Source: Terriglobia bacterium
GTDB taxonomy: Bacteria; Acidobacteriota; Terriglobia; Bryobacterales; Bryobacteraceae
Assembly: GCA_021324185.1 (NCBI GenBank)
Contig: JAJPJN010000067.1
Span: 1-47,488 of the forward strand
Direction: 5' to 3'
DNA: 47,488 nucleotides
The notes under the pieces are model-generated. The model did no database searches. It saw nothing but the letters and a program-made list of their open reading frames with translations, and had not been told where the DNA came from. Both the position numbers and the translations under genes were made by a program. Of the stretch, positions 35,375-43,412 are shown one piece after another (position 1 is the stretch's first letter; each line of letters starts with the position of its first letter).

Positions 35375-36163
35375 ATGCCATATGTTGACAACGAAGGTGC
35401 CCGCCTGTATTGGACAGAAACCGGCTCCGGACCACCCATCCTCCTCATTATGGGCCTTAGCTTCACCCATGAGATGTGGTACCGGACGCTCCCCGGCCTT
35501 TCGGGTTACCGCGCGATTCTGTTCGATAACCGCGGCATGGGCCGCAGCAGCGCGCCGCGCGGCCCCTATTCGATGCGTCAGATGGCCCGCGATGCGCGCG
35601 CCGTTCTGCAGGCCGCCGGCGCCGGCCCGGCGCACGTCATCGGAGCCTCTATGGGCGGAATGATCGCGCAGGAACTGGCCCTTCTTAACCCCGAGTGCGT
35701 ACGCAGCCTCGTGCTCGCCTGCACCAGCTACAGCGGGCTATTTTCCCGCTGGCCCGATATGCGCTTTGCCGGCTGGCTTTTGGGTTCGCGTACCGCCCGC
35801 GACAACCGCCGCCGCTCGCTGACCGATCTGCTCTACGCCCCCACCACCCCACTCGAGCGTATTGAAGAGGATATCCGGATTCGCAGCCAGTGCACCTGGA
35901 CAGCGGTGGGTTTCTACAGCCAGTTCGCCGCCATCCTGACCTGGAACGCCTACTACCGGCTCCCCCGAATCACCGCCCCGGCGCTGGTTTTGCATGGCGA
36001 TCAGGACCGCCTCGTCCCCATCCACAACGGCCGCACCCTCGCCCGCCGCATCCGCAACGCCCGCTTTGAGCTAATCAAAGACGCCGGCCATATCTTAACG
36101 ACAGATCAACCGGAAGCCTGCCGTGAGGCGCTGGTGGGGTTTTTAGAGGAACAGCAAGATTAA
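35375..36163 (+). CDS. Alpha/beta hydrolase
   Basis: A 262-residue alpha/beta-hydrolase fold enzyme without a signal peptide. The oxyanion region LLIMGLSFTHEMWY, the nucleophile elbow GASMGG (Ser92), the acid in HGDQDRLVP (Asp211) and His239 in AGHILTTDQP give a complete catalytic triad. A cap of about 60 residues lies between strands 6 and 7. Relatives include 3-oxoadipate enol-lactonase-like and other esterase-like proteins; the substrate cannot be assigned. It is divergent from smc across a 139-bp spacer. Confidence 0.9.
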   Translation: MPYVDNEGARLYWTETGSGPPILLIMGLSFTHEMWYRTLPGLSGYRAILFDNRGMGRSSAPRGPYSMRQMARDARAVLQAAGAGPAHVIGASMGGMIAQELALLNPECVRSLVLACTSYSGLFSRWPDMRFAGWLLGSRTARDNRRRSLTDLLYAPTTPLERIEEDIRIRSQCTWTAVGFYSQFAAILTWNAYYRLPRITAPALVLHGDQDRLVPIHNGRTLARRIRNARFELIKDAGHILTTDQPEACREALVGFLEEQQD

Positions 36164-36193
36164 GCCGAAGAGCGCGAAAAATAATCTGCCGAA

Positions 36194-36237
36194 CCACATT
36201 GGCATGTGTGCACAAGGCCAAGTCACATGGCCAATGG
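36194..36237. terminator. Imperfect inverted repeat between convergent genes
   Basis: TTGGCATGTG (36199-36208) pairs with CACATGGCCAA (36224-36234) with one bulged G. The outer CCA (36194-36196) and TGG (36235-36237) extend the stem past a small bulge, and the loop is 15 nt. It sits between the convergent alpha/beta hydrolase and Uma2 genes, where a bidirectional terminator would be expected. No U-run is visible. Confidence 0.4.
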
Positions 36238-36250
36238 CGGAACAGCCCGC

Positions 36251-36781
36251 CTACTCCAGCTCCATCGCGCCATCCACTTCTTCAAATACCGCTGCCAGTG
36301 GAATCGCCGTGTCCCCGATCTTCAACGCTCTTCCCGGCGCCACCCAAACCGGCTCGTCCGCCTCGCGCGAGCACATCCATGCCGTTCGCCTCTCCGGATC
36401 GATGATCCAAACCGCCTCGCTGCCCCAGCCGATGTAGTGTTTGGCTTTCTCCAGCGCCCGCCGCAGCGTGTCCCCCGGCGAAAGAATTTCTACGCATAGT
36501 TCCGGAGCTTGCTTCGGATACAGGCCCCGGTACTTCCCACGCACCGCGATCAGGTCCGGCACCGGCTCCGCCTCCCGGATGACCTTCAGCCGAACCTCGA
36601 TGTTCGGATTCCATCCGGCCTTCTCCAGCAGCTTCGCAAGAATGAACTGAATCAGGCCATGCAAATTGTTGGCCGGCGGTTTCTGAATGGCTTGGCCGAA
36701 CCAATATTCATACGCCGGCTTGGCGCCATCATAAAGCCGGTGAAACTCCTCCACGCTGAGCGGCACAGGTTGCGCAGCCAT
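36251..36781 (-). CDS. Uma2 family protein (PD-(D/E)XK nuclease-like, DUF820)
   Basis: A 176-residue member of the Uma2/DUF820 family, which has a restriction-endonuclease-like fold. Family features are LSVEEFHRLYDGAKPAYEYW at the N-terminus, VPDLIAVRGKY, then APELCVEILSPGDTLRRALE and KAKHYIGWGSEAVWIIDPE, with the acidic residues of PD and the Glu of CVEILS as likely metal ligands. These proteins are abundant in cyanobacteria and acidobacteria; activity is rarely tested. It lies between convergent genes with its own start 32 nt downstream of the pgk stop. Confidence 0.9.
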   Translation of the reverse strand: MAAQPVPLSVEEFHRLYDGAKPAYEYWFGQAIQKPPANNLHGLIQFILAKLLEKAGWNPNIEVRLKVIREAEPVPDLIAVRGKYRGLYPKQAPELCVEILSPGDTLRRALEKAKHYIGWGSEAVWIIDPERRTAWMCSREADEPVWVAPGRALKIGDTAIPLAAVFEEVDGAMELE

Positions 36782-36813
36782 GCTTTTATTGTGTTGGCTT
36801 TCAGCCGGAACCG

Positions 36814-37989
36814 CTATGCCGCCCGGTCGTGCAAGGCAGCCACGCCCGGCAGTTCCAGCCCCGCCAGGAATTCCAGCGACGCGCCCCCGCCCGTAGATAC
36901 ATGCGTGATCTTGTCCGCTACCCCGGCGCTCTGGATCGCCTTTTCCGAATCGCCCCCGCCCACCACCGAAATCGCACCTGAGTCAGCCACCGCCTTCGCC
37001 AGCTCCACCGTGCCTTTCTCAAATGGCGGCATCTCGAAGATCCCCATCGGACCATTCCAGATAATCGTCTTAGCCTGTCGGATAATTTCGGCGTAGCGCT
37101 CAATCGTTTTCGGCCCGATATCGACGGCAATCTGGTCCGGTGCGATCTCACTCACCGCCTCATGCGCCGCGCCGGGCTTCACTTCCCGTACCACCACGTG
37201 ATCCACCGGCAGTACTATCTTTCCTCCCGCCGCTTCCAGCAGTTGCCGCGCCAGCCCGATCTTATCTTCCTCCACCAGCGATTTGCCCGTGCTTTCATTC
37301 CTCGCCCGCAGGAATGTGTACGCCATCGCACCCCCGATCAGCAGTTGATCCACAACCTTGATCAGATTTTGAATCACCTCAATCTTATCCGACACCTTCG
37401 CTCCCCCGAGCAGCGCCACGCACGGCCTCTCCGGATTTTGCGTCACCCGGCTCAGCCATTCCAGCTCGCGATCCATCAGCAGCCCCGCCGCCGCCTGCGG
37501 CAGATGCGATACGATCCCCACCGTCGAAGCATGCGCCCGGTGCGCCGCCCCAAACGCATCGTTGACATAAACATCAGCCAGCCCCGCTAATTGGCGCGAA
37601 AATTCGGCATCGTTCGCCTCCTCTTGCGGATGGAACCGGAGATTTTCAAGCAGCACAACCTCGCCCGGCTTCGGCCGGATCGCCTGGCACTCCGCGCCCA
37701 CGCAGTCCCCCGCCATCTTCACCGGCCGGCCCAACAATTCGCTCAATCGCGCTGCCACCGGCGCCAGGCTCATCTCCGAATTGCGCTTCCCCTTAGGCCG
37801 CCCCAGATGACTGGCCAGAATCACCCCGGCCCCCTGCTCCAACGCATATTGAATCGTCGGCAACGAGGCCCGTATCCGCTGGTCGCTTCGAATCTCCTTG
37901 CCGCCCTGGCCCAGCGGCACATTGAAATCCACACGAATGAATACCGTCTTGCCCTTCAAGTCCAGATCCCTGATCGATAACTTCTGCAC
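36814..37989 (-). CDS. pgk: Phosphoglycerate kinase
   Basis: A 391-residue glycolytic enzyme converting 1,3-bisphosphoglycerate and ADP to 3-phosphoglycerate and ATP. Diagnostic segments are KTVFIRVDFNVPLGQGGKEI, ASHLGRPKGKRN, VLLENLRFHPQEEAND, YVNDAFGAAHRAHAS, ALLGGAKVSDKIEV, WNGPMGIFE and the ATP-site motif VVGGGDSEKAI. Length is standard. The usual neighbours gap and tpiA are not in the window. Confidence 0.97.
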   Translation of the reverse strand: MQKLSIRDLDLKGKTVFIRVDFNVPLGQGGKEIRSDQRIRASLPTIQYALEQGAGVILASHLGRPKGKRNSEMSLAPVAARLSELLGRPVKMAGDCVGAECQAIRPKPGEVVLLENLRFHPQEEANDAEFSRQLAGLADVYVNDAFGAAHRAHASTVGIVSHLPQAAAGLLMDRELEWLSRVTQNPERPCVALLGGAKVSDKIEVIQNLIKVVDQLLIGGAMAYTFLRARNESTGKSLVEEDKIGLARQLLEAAGGKIVLPVDHVVVREVKPGAAHEAVSEIAPDQIAVDIGPKTIERYAEIIRQAKTIIWNGPMGIFEMPPFEKGTVELAKAVADSGAISVVGGGDSEKAIQSAGVADKITHVSTGGGASLEFLAGLELPGVAALHDRAA

Positions 37990-38103
37990 GAAGCCATTTT
38001 AGGAGACGCCTCCTCGGTCCCGCCGCACCGCCCTCCGCCCTTTCAGGACAATTGCGGGCTACACCGAAGGCTTAATTACTGCTAAGCTTAGAAAAATTCA
38101 TAA

Positions 38104-38196
38104 ACTTTAGTTGGGAGGCCGAATAGTACTTTAGGCGGGCCAATGCCGGCTAAGCGGTCCTAAAGTTGCTACACGATGCTTGGTTTCGCACTTTAA
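38104..38196. promoter_or_regulatory. Cluster of four ACTTTA motifs, candidate operator
   Basis: ACTTTAG occurs at 38104-38110 and 38128-38135 (ACTTTAGG), then inverted as CCTAAAGT at 38159-38166, and again as ACTTTAA at 38190-38196. The second and third copies form a perfect 8-bp inverted repeat. The cluster lies in the 284-bp gene-free stretch between pgk and the NarL-type regulator. LuxR/NarL-type proteins often bind arrays of heptamers in both orientations (the E. coli NarL heptamer is TACYYMT), so autoregulation by the downstream gene is plausible. The rest of the stretch shows only a TAAGCTTA palindrome (38083-38090). Confidence 0.45.
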
Positions 38197-38273
38197 TCCG
38201 GAAACGGTGGTAACGGGGTCAGGAAACTTTCGATCCAGCAGTCACAGAAACCCCGCTACTTTGGAAAGTATGG

Positions 38274-38954
38274 ATGTCCACACCATCAATACGAGTTTTC
38301 ATAGCTGACGCGCATCCCATTGTCATCGAGGGCTTGAAAGGAGTTCTGAACCAGCAGCCTGGCATTGAAGTCGTTGGAGAGTCTTCAGACGGCATGGATG
38401 CCATCGAAAAAATCGTCCAAATCTCACCCGACGTCGTTTTGCTCGATCCCAAAATGCCCCGCGTCGACGGCCTCACCGTCTTGCGCAGCATCCAGACACG
38501 CGCGCCGCAATCGAAGGTGATCCTGTTCACCTCCACCGATAATAAGGAAGATTCCATCGAGGCCATGAAGCTCGGCTGCTCCGGCATCCTCCAGAAGGAT
38601 GCCTCTGTCAGCATGATTGAAAAGAGCATTCATAAGGTCCATCAGGGCGAGATCTGGCTCGACTCGAATACCACCGCAGCCGTCTTCCGGTCCTTTGCCG
38701 CACCTTCCGAATACCCCAACAACCAGCTCAACGGCAAGCTGAGCCGTGAACGAGCTCAGTTAAGCCAGCGTGAGCGTGAAATCATTATCCTGATCGCCCA
38801 AGGCTACAAGAACAAAGAGATAGCCGAGAAGATGTTCATCACCGAGCAGACCGTCAAAAATCACCTGCATAATGTGTTCGACAAGCTCGGCGTCTCCGAT
38901 CGTCTCGAACTCGCCCTCTACGCCATCCACAACAGCCTGCACGTCAAAGTCTGA
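38274..38954 (+). CDS. NarL/FixJ-type response regulator
   Basis: A 226-residue two-component regulator with an N-terminal receiver (IRVFIADAHPIVIEGLKGVL, phospho-acceptor in VVLLDPKMPRVDGL, Thr/Ser in VILFTSTDN, Lys in GILQKDAS) and a C-terminal LuxR-type helix-turn-helix (about residues 160-215; LSQREREIIILIAQGYKNKE, TVKNHLHNVFDKLGV). Only one of the two usual acidic residues is present at the receiver N-terminus (ADAHP). ATG 38274 has GGAAAG about 6 nt upstream. No sensor kinase is adjacent. The upstream spacer carries four ACTTTA motifs. Confidence 0.93.
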   Translation: MSTPSIRVFIADAHPIVIEGLKGVLNQQPGIEVVGESSDGMDAIEKIVQISPDVVLLDPKMPRVDGLTVLRSIQTRAPQSKVILFTSTDNKEDSIEAMKLGCSGILQKDASVSMIEKSIHKVHQGEIWLDSNTTAAVFRSFAAPSEYPNNQLNGKLSRERAQLSQREREIIILIAQGYKNKEIAEKMFITEQTVKNHLHNVFDKLGVSDRLELALYAIHNSLHVKV

Positions 38955-39023
38955 GTTCCTGGGGCAACAGTTTGGCAGGGCGCCGCAGGGCGCACTTCCC
39001 CGCCATAGCTTTCAACCTCCTGC

Positions 39024-40541
39024 GTGACATCATCAATACGGGATCATAGAGAGTTGCCCTTTCAGCACCTTGATCAGGTCGATGCTTTACGCCGGGAAGT
39101 CGCGCCCCGTCTTGCCCTAAGGCGCAAGTCCGCGCTCGGGCAGTTCATGACCCCTTCGCCCGTGGCGCGTTTCATGGCCGCCATGTTTCCGGCGTCGACC
39201 CTGCACACCTGCCGGCTGCTTGACGCCGGAGCCGGTATTGGCGCACTTTCATGTGCCTTTCTTGATCGTTGGTGCTCCGGCGACAGACTGCAATTCAAGG
39301 CCGTCGAAGTGGAGGCGTTCGAGATCGATAGCGCGCTGCGCGCTCATCTCGAAAACACGCTGGCGAAGTACGCCACGCGGCTACCAGTCACCTTGAAAAT
39401 TTCATCGGGCGATTTTATCTGGCAAGCGGCTTGTAGACATCTGCAGGGCTCGAACCGCTTTTCGCACGCAATCCTGAACCCGCCATACAAGAAGATCAAC
39501 AGTGCATCGGAACATCGCCTTATACTCCGGCGCGTCGGTATCGAGACGGTAAATCTCTATTCGGCATTTGTCGGGCTCGCGCTGCTGCTAATGGCGCCGG
39601 GCGGGCAGCTTGTTGCTATCATTCCGCGCAGCTTTTGCAACGGTCCTTATTATCGGCCCTTCCGCGAATTTCTGCTACAGCATGCCGCCTTGCGCCACAT
39701 GCACCTTTTCGCATCCCGAAATCAAGCATTCAGGGATGATGACGTGTTGCAGGAAAACATCATCATTCGGCTTGAGCGGGGCGGACAGCAAGGCAACGTA
39801 ATCATTTCGACCTCGACCGGCGATAGCTTTGACGATCTCCGCACGTTTGAACACCCCTTCGACCGCATCGTCTCTCGAGACGACCTCGAGCGGTTTATTC
39901 ATGTGCCGATATCCCCAGAGCGCAACGCTATCGAGCTATCAAGCGAGATCCGGTATTCGCTTGCAGACCTCCGAATCGGTGTATCAACTGGCCCGGTTGT
40001 GGACTTCCGATTACTTGATCACATCCAGCAGGAACCGGAAGAGGGAACAGTACCGCTCCTTTACCCCGGTCATTTTGTTGGACGCGCAACGCAGTGGCCT
40101 AAGCAGGGCATGAAACGCGGCAACGCCATCCGACTGAATGACGACACGAAAAAATGGCTCTTTCCGAACGGTTTCTATACCGTGGCCCGGCGTTTCACCG
40201 CGAAAGAAGAACGTCGGCGAATTGTTGCGAGTGTCGTTGACCCCGCCAGCTTCCCAGACGCACCGATGCTCGGCTTTGAAAATCACCTCAATATTTTCCA
40301 TGAAGACAAGCGCGGCTTGCCGGAAATACTCGCGCACGGACTGTCCGCGTTCCTCAACACCACGGCAGTTGACGAGCATTTTCGCCGCTTTAATGGGCAC
40401 ACGCAGGTTAACGCCACGGATTTGCGCCTGATGAAGTATCCATCCCGCGCCGCGCTCATGGCCCTAGGAAAATGGGCAAGGGCGCGAGAGAAGCTTACAC
40501 AGGATATGCTTGATGATCAACTAAAACAGCTCATTAAATGA
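39024..40541 (+). CDS. N6-adenine DNA methyltransferase of a BsuBI/PstI-type restriction system
   Basis: A 505-residue gamma-type adenine methyltransferase (Eco57I-like class). The SAM-binding motif I is LLDAGAGIGALS (residues 65-76) and the catalytic motif IV is ILNPPYKK (NPPY 152-155). LGQFMTPSPVARFMA precedes motif I, as in this class. The C-terminal half should hold the target-recognition region. The start is uncertain: GTG 39024 has no ribosome site, and TTG 39051 is another option. It overlaps the endonuclease gene by 4 nt (ATGA). It should protect the host from the neighbouring endonuclease; by family the target is expected to be CTGCAG. Confidence 0.92.
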   Translation: MTSSIRDHRELPFQHLDQVDALRREVAPRLALRRKSALGQFMTPSPVARFMAAMFPASTLHTCRLLDAGAGIGALSCAFLDRWCSGDRLQFKAVEVEAFEIDSALRAHLENTLAKYATRLPVTLKISSGDFIWQAACRHLQGSNRFSHAILNPPYKKINSASEHRLILRRVGIETVNLYSAFVGLALLLMAPGGQLVAIIPRSFCNGPYYRPFREFLLQHAALRHMHLFASRNQAFRDDDVLQENIIIRLERGGQQGNVIISTSTGDSFDDLRTFEHPFDRIVSRDDLERFIHVPISPERNAIELSSEIRYSLADLRIGVSTGPVVDFRLLDHIQQEPEEGTVPLLYPGHFVGRATQWPKQGMKRGNAIRLNDDTKKWLFPNGFYTVARRFTAKEERRRIVASVVDPASFPDAPMLGFENHLNIFHEDKRGLPEILAHGLSAFLNTTAVDEHFRRFNGHTQVNATDLRLMKYPSRAALMALGKWARAREKLTQDMLDDQLKQLIK

Positions 40542-41497
40542 GCCATCGTCACATCGGGAACGCGAAGAAAATTCTGATTTCTCTCGGCTTACCACGAGCG
40601 CAGCAGAACGAACGTTCGGCCCTTTGCCTTCTTGCGCTGCTCGACCTCAAGCCCAGGCGCAAATGGGCTCAGATCGAAAATCCGCTCATGGGCATCACAC
40701 CAATTTTGGATTGGATACGGGACAACTACAAGAAAAGCTATGCCCCCAACACACGCGAGACTGTGCGCCGCCAGACCATGCACCAATTCGTGGAGGCGGG
40801 CATTGTGCTATACAATCCCGACAAGCCCGATCGGCCCGTGAACAGTCCCTCTGCCGTCTACCAGATCGAACCCGTCACCTTGGCTCTGCTCCGCAGCTTC
40901 GATACTCCGCAATGGCACGACAACTTGACCGCCTATCTTGCCGAACGCCAGACACTCGCGGCCCGCTATGCCCAAGAAAGGAAGCAAAACCGAGTTCCCG
41001 TGCAAATTGCTCCCGGCAGAGAAATCACTCTCAGCCCCGGCCAGCATAGCGAACTGATAAGGGCCATCATCCAGGATTTTGGAGCGCGCTTCGTCCCCGG
41101 AGGCGTCCTGATCTATGCGGGAGATACGGGCGAGAAATGGGGCTACTTCGATGCCGTGGAGCTTTCGAAACTCGGCGTCGACGTCGATGCTCACGGCAAA
41201 ATGCCCGATGTGGTGTTGTACTATCCCGAGCGCAACTGGCTTTTGCTCATCGAGTCCGTGACCAGCCACGGACCCGTTGACGGAAAGCGCCACGCGGAAT
41301 TATCACGGCTGTTTGCCGGCTCGAGGGCCGCCCTTGTTTATGTGACTGCATTCCCGAACCGCGCCACCATGAGCCGTTACCTTGGCGAGATTGCTTGGGA
41401 AACTGAAGTGTGGGTGGCGGATGCACCTTCGCACCTCATCCACTTTAATGGCGTGCGATTTCTGGGGCCTTACGCCCCAACGCTCAGCTACGGCTGA
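40538..41497 (+). CDS. BsuBI/PstI family type II restriction endonuclease
   Basis: A 319-residue endonuclease. The C-terminal catalytic half carries GDTGEKWGYFDAVELSKLGV, Asp224 in KMPDVVLYYPERNWLLLIES, Glu239 in LLIESV and Lys250 in SHGPVDGKRHAEL, the conserved block of the BsuBI/PstI family. The N-terminal ~150 residues are helical (AKKILISLGLPRAQQNERS) and match the family's helical domain. Members cut CTGCAG; that specificity here is inferred from the family. ATG 40538 overlaps the methyltransferase stop, so the two are co-translated. The pair sits between unrelated genes and is probably a horizontally acquired unit, though no mobility gene or repeat flanks it. Confidence 0.92.
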   Translation: MSHRHIGNAKKILISLGLPRAQQNERSALCLLALLDLKPRRKWAQIENPLMGITPILDWIRDNYKKSYAPNTRETVRRQTMHQFVEAGIVLYNPDKPDRPVNSPSAVYQIEPVTLALLRSFDTPQWHDNLTAYLAERQTLAARYAQERKQNRVPVQIAPGREITLSPGQHSELIRAIIQDFGARFVPGGVLIYAGDTGEKWGYFDAVELSKLGVDVDAHGKMPDVVLYYPERNWLLLIESVTSHGPVDGKRHAELSRLFAGSRAALVYVTAFPNRATMSRYLGEIAWETEVWVADAPSHLIHFNGVRFLGPYAPTLSYG

Positions 41498-41592
41498 GCT
41501 TTCATTCTCGCCAGCCCGCGCTTCCTTCCCTTGGCTTCCCCCGCAACGCTTTCACTCGCTGCCCCGTACCATAGAAGAAACCCCTCTCGACC

Positions 41593-43404
41593 ATGTCTCG
41601 CTTTCAGCAGCTCCTCAGCGCCGCTCTCCTGCTCCTTCTGCTGGCAGGCGCTCCCGCCTTCTCACAGAGCTTCTTCCGGCTCCAGGACGTCAGGCCGGGA
41701 ATGCGCGGCGTGGGCCGCACTGTCTTCCATGACAATCGCATCGAAGAGTTTCAGGTCGAGATCCTCGGAGTGCTCGAAAATGCCAGCCCAAAGCAAAGCA
41801 TCATATTGGCTCGCCTGAGCGGCGGCCCGCTCGAGCAGACCGGCGTTCTGCAAGGGATGAGTGGTAGTCCCGTCTATATCGACGGCAAGTTGCTCGGCGC
41901 CGTGGCGCTCGGTTTCCCGTTTTCGAAAGAGCCGATCGCGGGAATTCAGCCCATTGAACAGATGATTGCCGGCGCCACGTTTACCCCTCCCGCCGCAGGC
42001 CGTCCTGTAGTAGCAATCGCGGATGCTCATCGCAAATTCCCCGAAGCCCTTACTGCTCTCAGTAAGGACCCCTCGCAAGCTCCTGTATCAAGGTTTGGCA
42101 ATCTGACGGAAATCTCCACTCCACTTGCTCTATCGGGCTTTACCAGCCGCACACTTGATACCTTTGCTGCAGAATTTAGAAAACTTGGCTTCGAGCCTCA
42201 ACAGGGAGTGTCCGCCGGCAGCGCAACATCTCAGCAGTACACGGGCAGGATTGAACCGGGGTCTATGATCAGCGTCCAGCTCCTCAGCGGTGACTGGGGA
42301 ATCAGCGCCGACGGCACTGTCACCTATGTCGATGGGCAAAAGGTCTACGCCTTCGGCCACCGTTTTCTCGATGGCGGCCCAATCGAATATCCCTTCGCAA
42401 GATCTGAGGTGGTGGCCTTATTACCCATGCTCAATACCTCCTTCAAGCTATGCGTCCCGCGCGAATGGATCGGCGCCATCCTGAGCGATCGCGCCACCGC
42501 CGTCGCCGGCATCGCCGGGCGCAAAGCCGCCACCATCCCTCTCGCAATTTCCGTGCACGGCCAAAACACCGGAGACCACGACTACCACATGCAGGTTGTG
42601 AACGACCGTCTTCTCACGCCGTTCATTACTCAAACCGCCATCTTCTCCGCCATCGACGCCACCCAGCGCACCCTCGGCGCCGGCACCCTTCGCTTGCGCG
42701 GGCGCGTCGAATTTGACAACAACCTTCCGCCTCTCATCGTGCAGGATATTTTCGTCAGCGATAGCGGTCTCGCCCAGCAGGTTTCAACCGACGCCGTCGT
42801 CACCCTCGGCTTTGTGCTTGGCGCCGGATTCACTGATCTGCACATCCGGCAAATGAGCTACGATCTCGCGCCCACCGATGTCAAACGCCAGATGCGCATC
42901 GCGCAGGTCTGGGCTTCCCGCCACGACGTGCGCCCCGGAGACACCCTCCAGATCACCGCTCTGCTCGAAGGCGAAAATGGTATCGAATTGACACGCACCG
43001 CGACCTATCAGGTCCCCGTGGGAGCGCCGCTCGGCCCGCTGAATCTCACCGTCAGCGATGCCAATGGTCTCAACACCCCGGACTTCGCCGGCCTGTCGCA
43101 AACCGCCCTGCACTCGCCCGCCGAGCTCATCCGTGTCATCAACGATTTCCGCGGCAGCGAAGCCGCCTATGTCCGCATCTGGCGCCAGCAGCCGTCTTTC
43201 ACCATCTCCGGTCCCATGCCCGGCGGCGATATCTCCGATCCGCCTCCCTCCGTGATGCTCGTGCTGGCCGACCCCTCCAACTCCGCCACCACCAGCCAGG
43301 CCCAAACGCTGACTCGCGGTTCTCAAGTGGCCGAAATCAAATTGCCCGTCGACGGCTTCGTCGTGAGCGGCTCGCGCACCATACAGGTGGAAGTGAAGGA
43401 GTAA
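41593..43404 (+). CDS. Secreted SpoIVB-like (S55 family) protein with permuted motif order
   Basis: A 603-residue protein with a signal peptide (LLSAALLLLLLAGAPAFS). Residues ~30-125 contain VGRTVFHDNRIEEFQVEILG, then ARLSGGPLEQTGVLQ and GMSGSPVYIDGKLLGAV (residues 88-104; likely nucleophile Ser90), closely matching the end of the SpoIVB peptidase domain. Residues ~245-310 contain GTVTYVDGQKVYAFGHRF (His256) and PFARSEVVALLPM, matching the beginning of that domain (the ALGHGI region). The order is thus opposite to Bacillus SpoIVB, where His precedes Ser. The C-terminal ~250 residues look like beta-sandwich domains. Activity is plausible but unproven. The next gene follows after 5 nt. Confidence 0.82.
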   Translation: MSRFQQLLSAALLLLLLAGAPAFSQSFFRLQDVRPGMRGVGRTVFHDNRIEEFQVEILGVLENASPKQSIILARLSGGPLEQTGVLQGMSGSPVYIDGKLLGAVALGFPFSKEPIAGIQPIEQMIAGATFTPPAAGRPVVAIADAHRKFPEALTALSKDPSQAPVSRFGNLTEISTPLALSGFTSRTLDTFAAEFRKLGFEPQQGVSAGSATSQQYTGRIEPGSMISVQLLSGDWGISADGTVTYVDGQKVYAFGHRFLDGGPIEYPFARSEVVALLPMLNTSFKLCVPREWIGAILSDRATAVAGIAGRKAATIPLAISVHGQNTGDHDYHMQVVNDRLLTPFITQTAIFSAIDATQRTLGAGTLRLRGRVEFDNNLPPLIVQDIFVSDSGLAQQVSTDAVVTLGFVLGAGFTDLHIRQMSYDLAPTDVKRQMRIAQVWASRHDVRPGDTLQITALLEGENGIELTRTATYQVPVGAPLGPLNLTVSDANGLNTPDFAGLSQTALHSPAELIRVINDFRGSEAAYVRIWRQQPSFTISGPMPGGDISDPPPSVMLVLADPSNSATTSQAQTLTRGSQVAEIKLPVDGFVVSGSRTIQVEVKE

Positions 43405-43412
43405 CCGGATTG
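43396..43412 (+). promoter_or_regulatory. Ribosome binding site for a TTG start
   Basis: AAGGAG (43397-43402) overlaps the end of the S55 gene and lies 7 nt before TTG 43410. It identifies TTG as the true start of the propeller gene and shows that the two genes are translationally linked. Confidence 0.65.

Noticed and set aside
34036-35388. A 450-codon open frame opposite the smc gene, and a 373-codon one at 32743-33864
   Set aside because: Both are Arg/Pro/Leu-rich shadows of a highly GC3-biased coding strand; they have no domain, and smc on the opposite strand is unmistakable.
38156-38170. GG-N10-GC pattern ending in TTGCT, resembling a sigma-54 promoter upstream of the NarL-type regulator
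   Set aside because: The -24 half (CGGTC) departs from TGGCAC, no enhancer-binding protein gene is near, and the match overlaps an ACTTTA copy; one weak hit is expected by chance.
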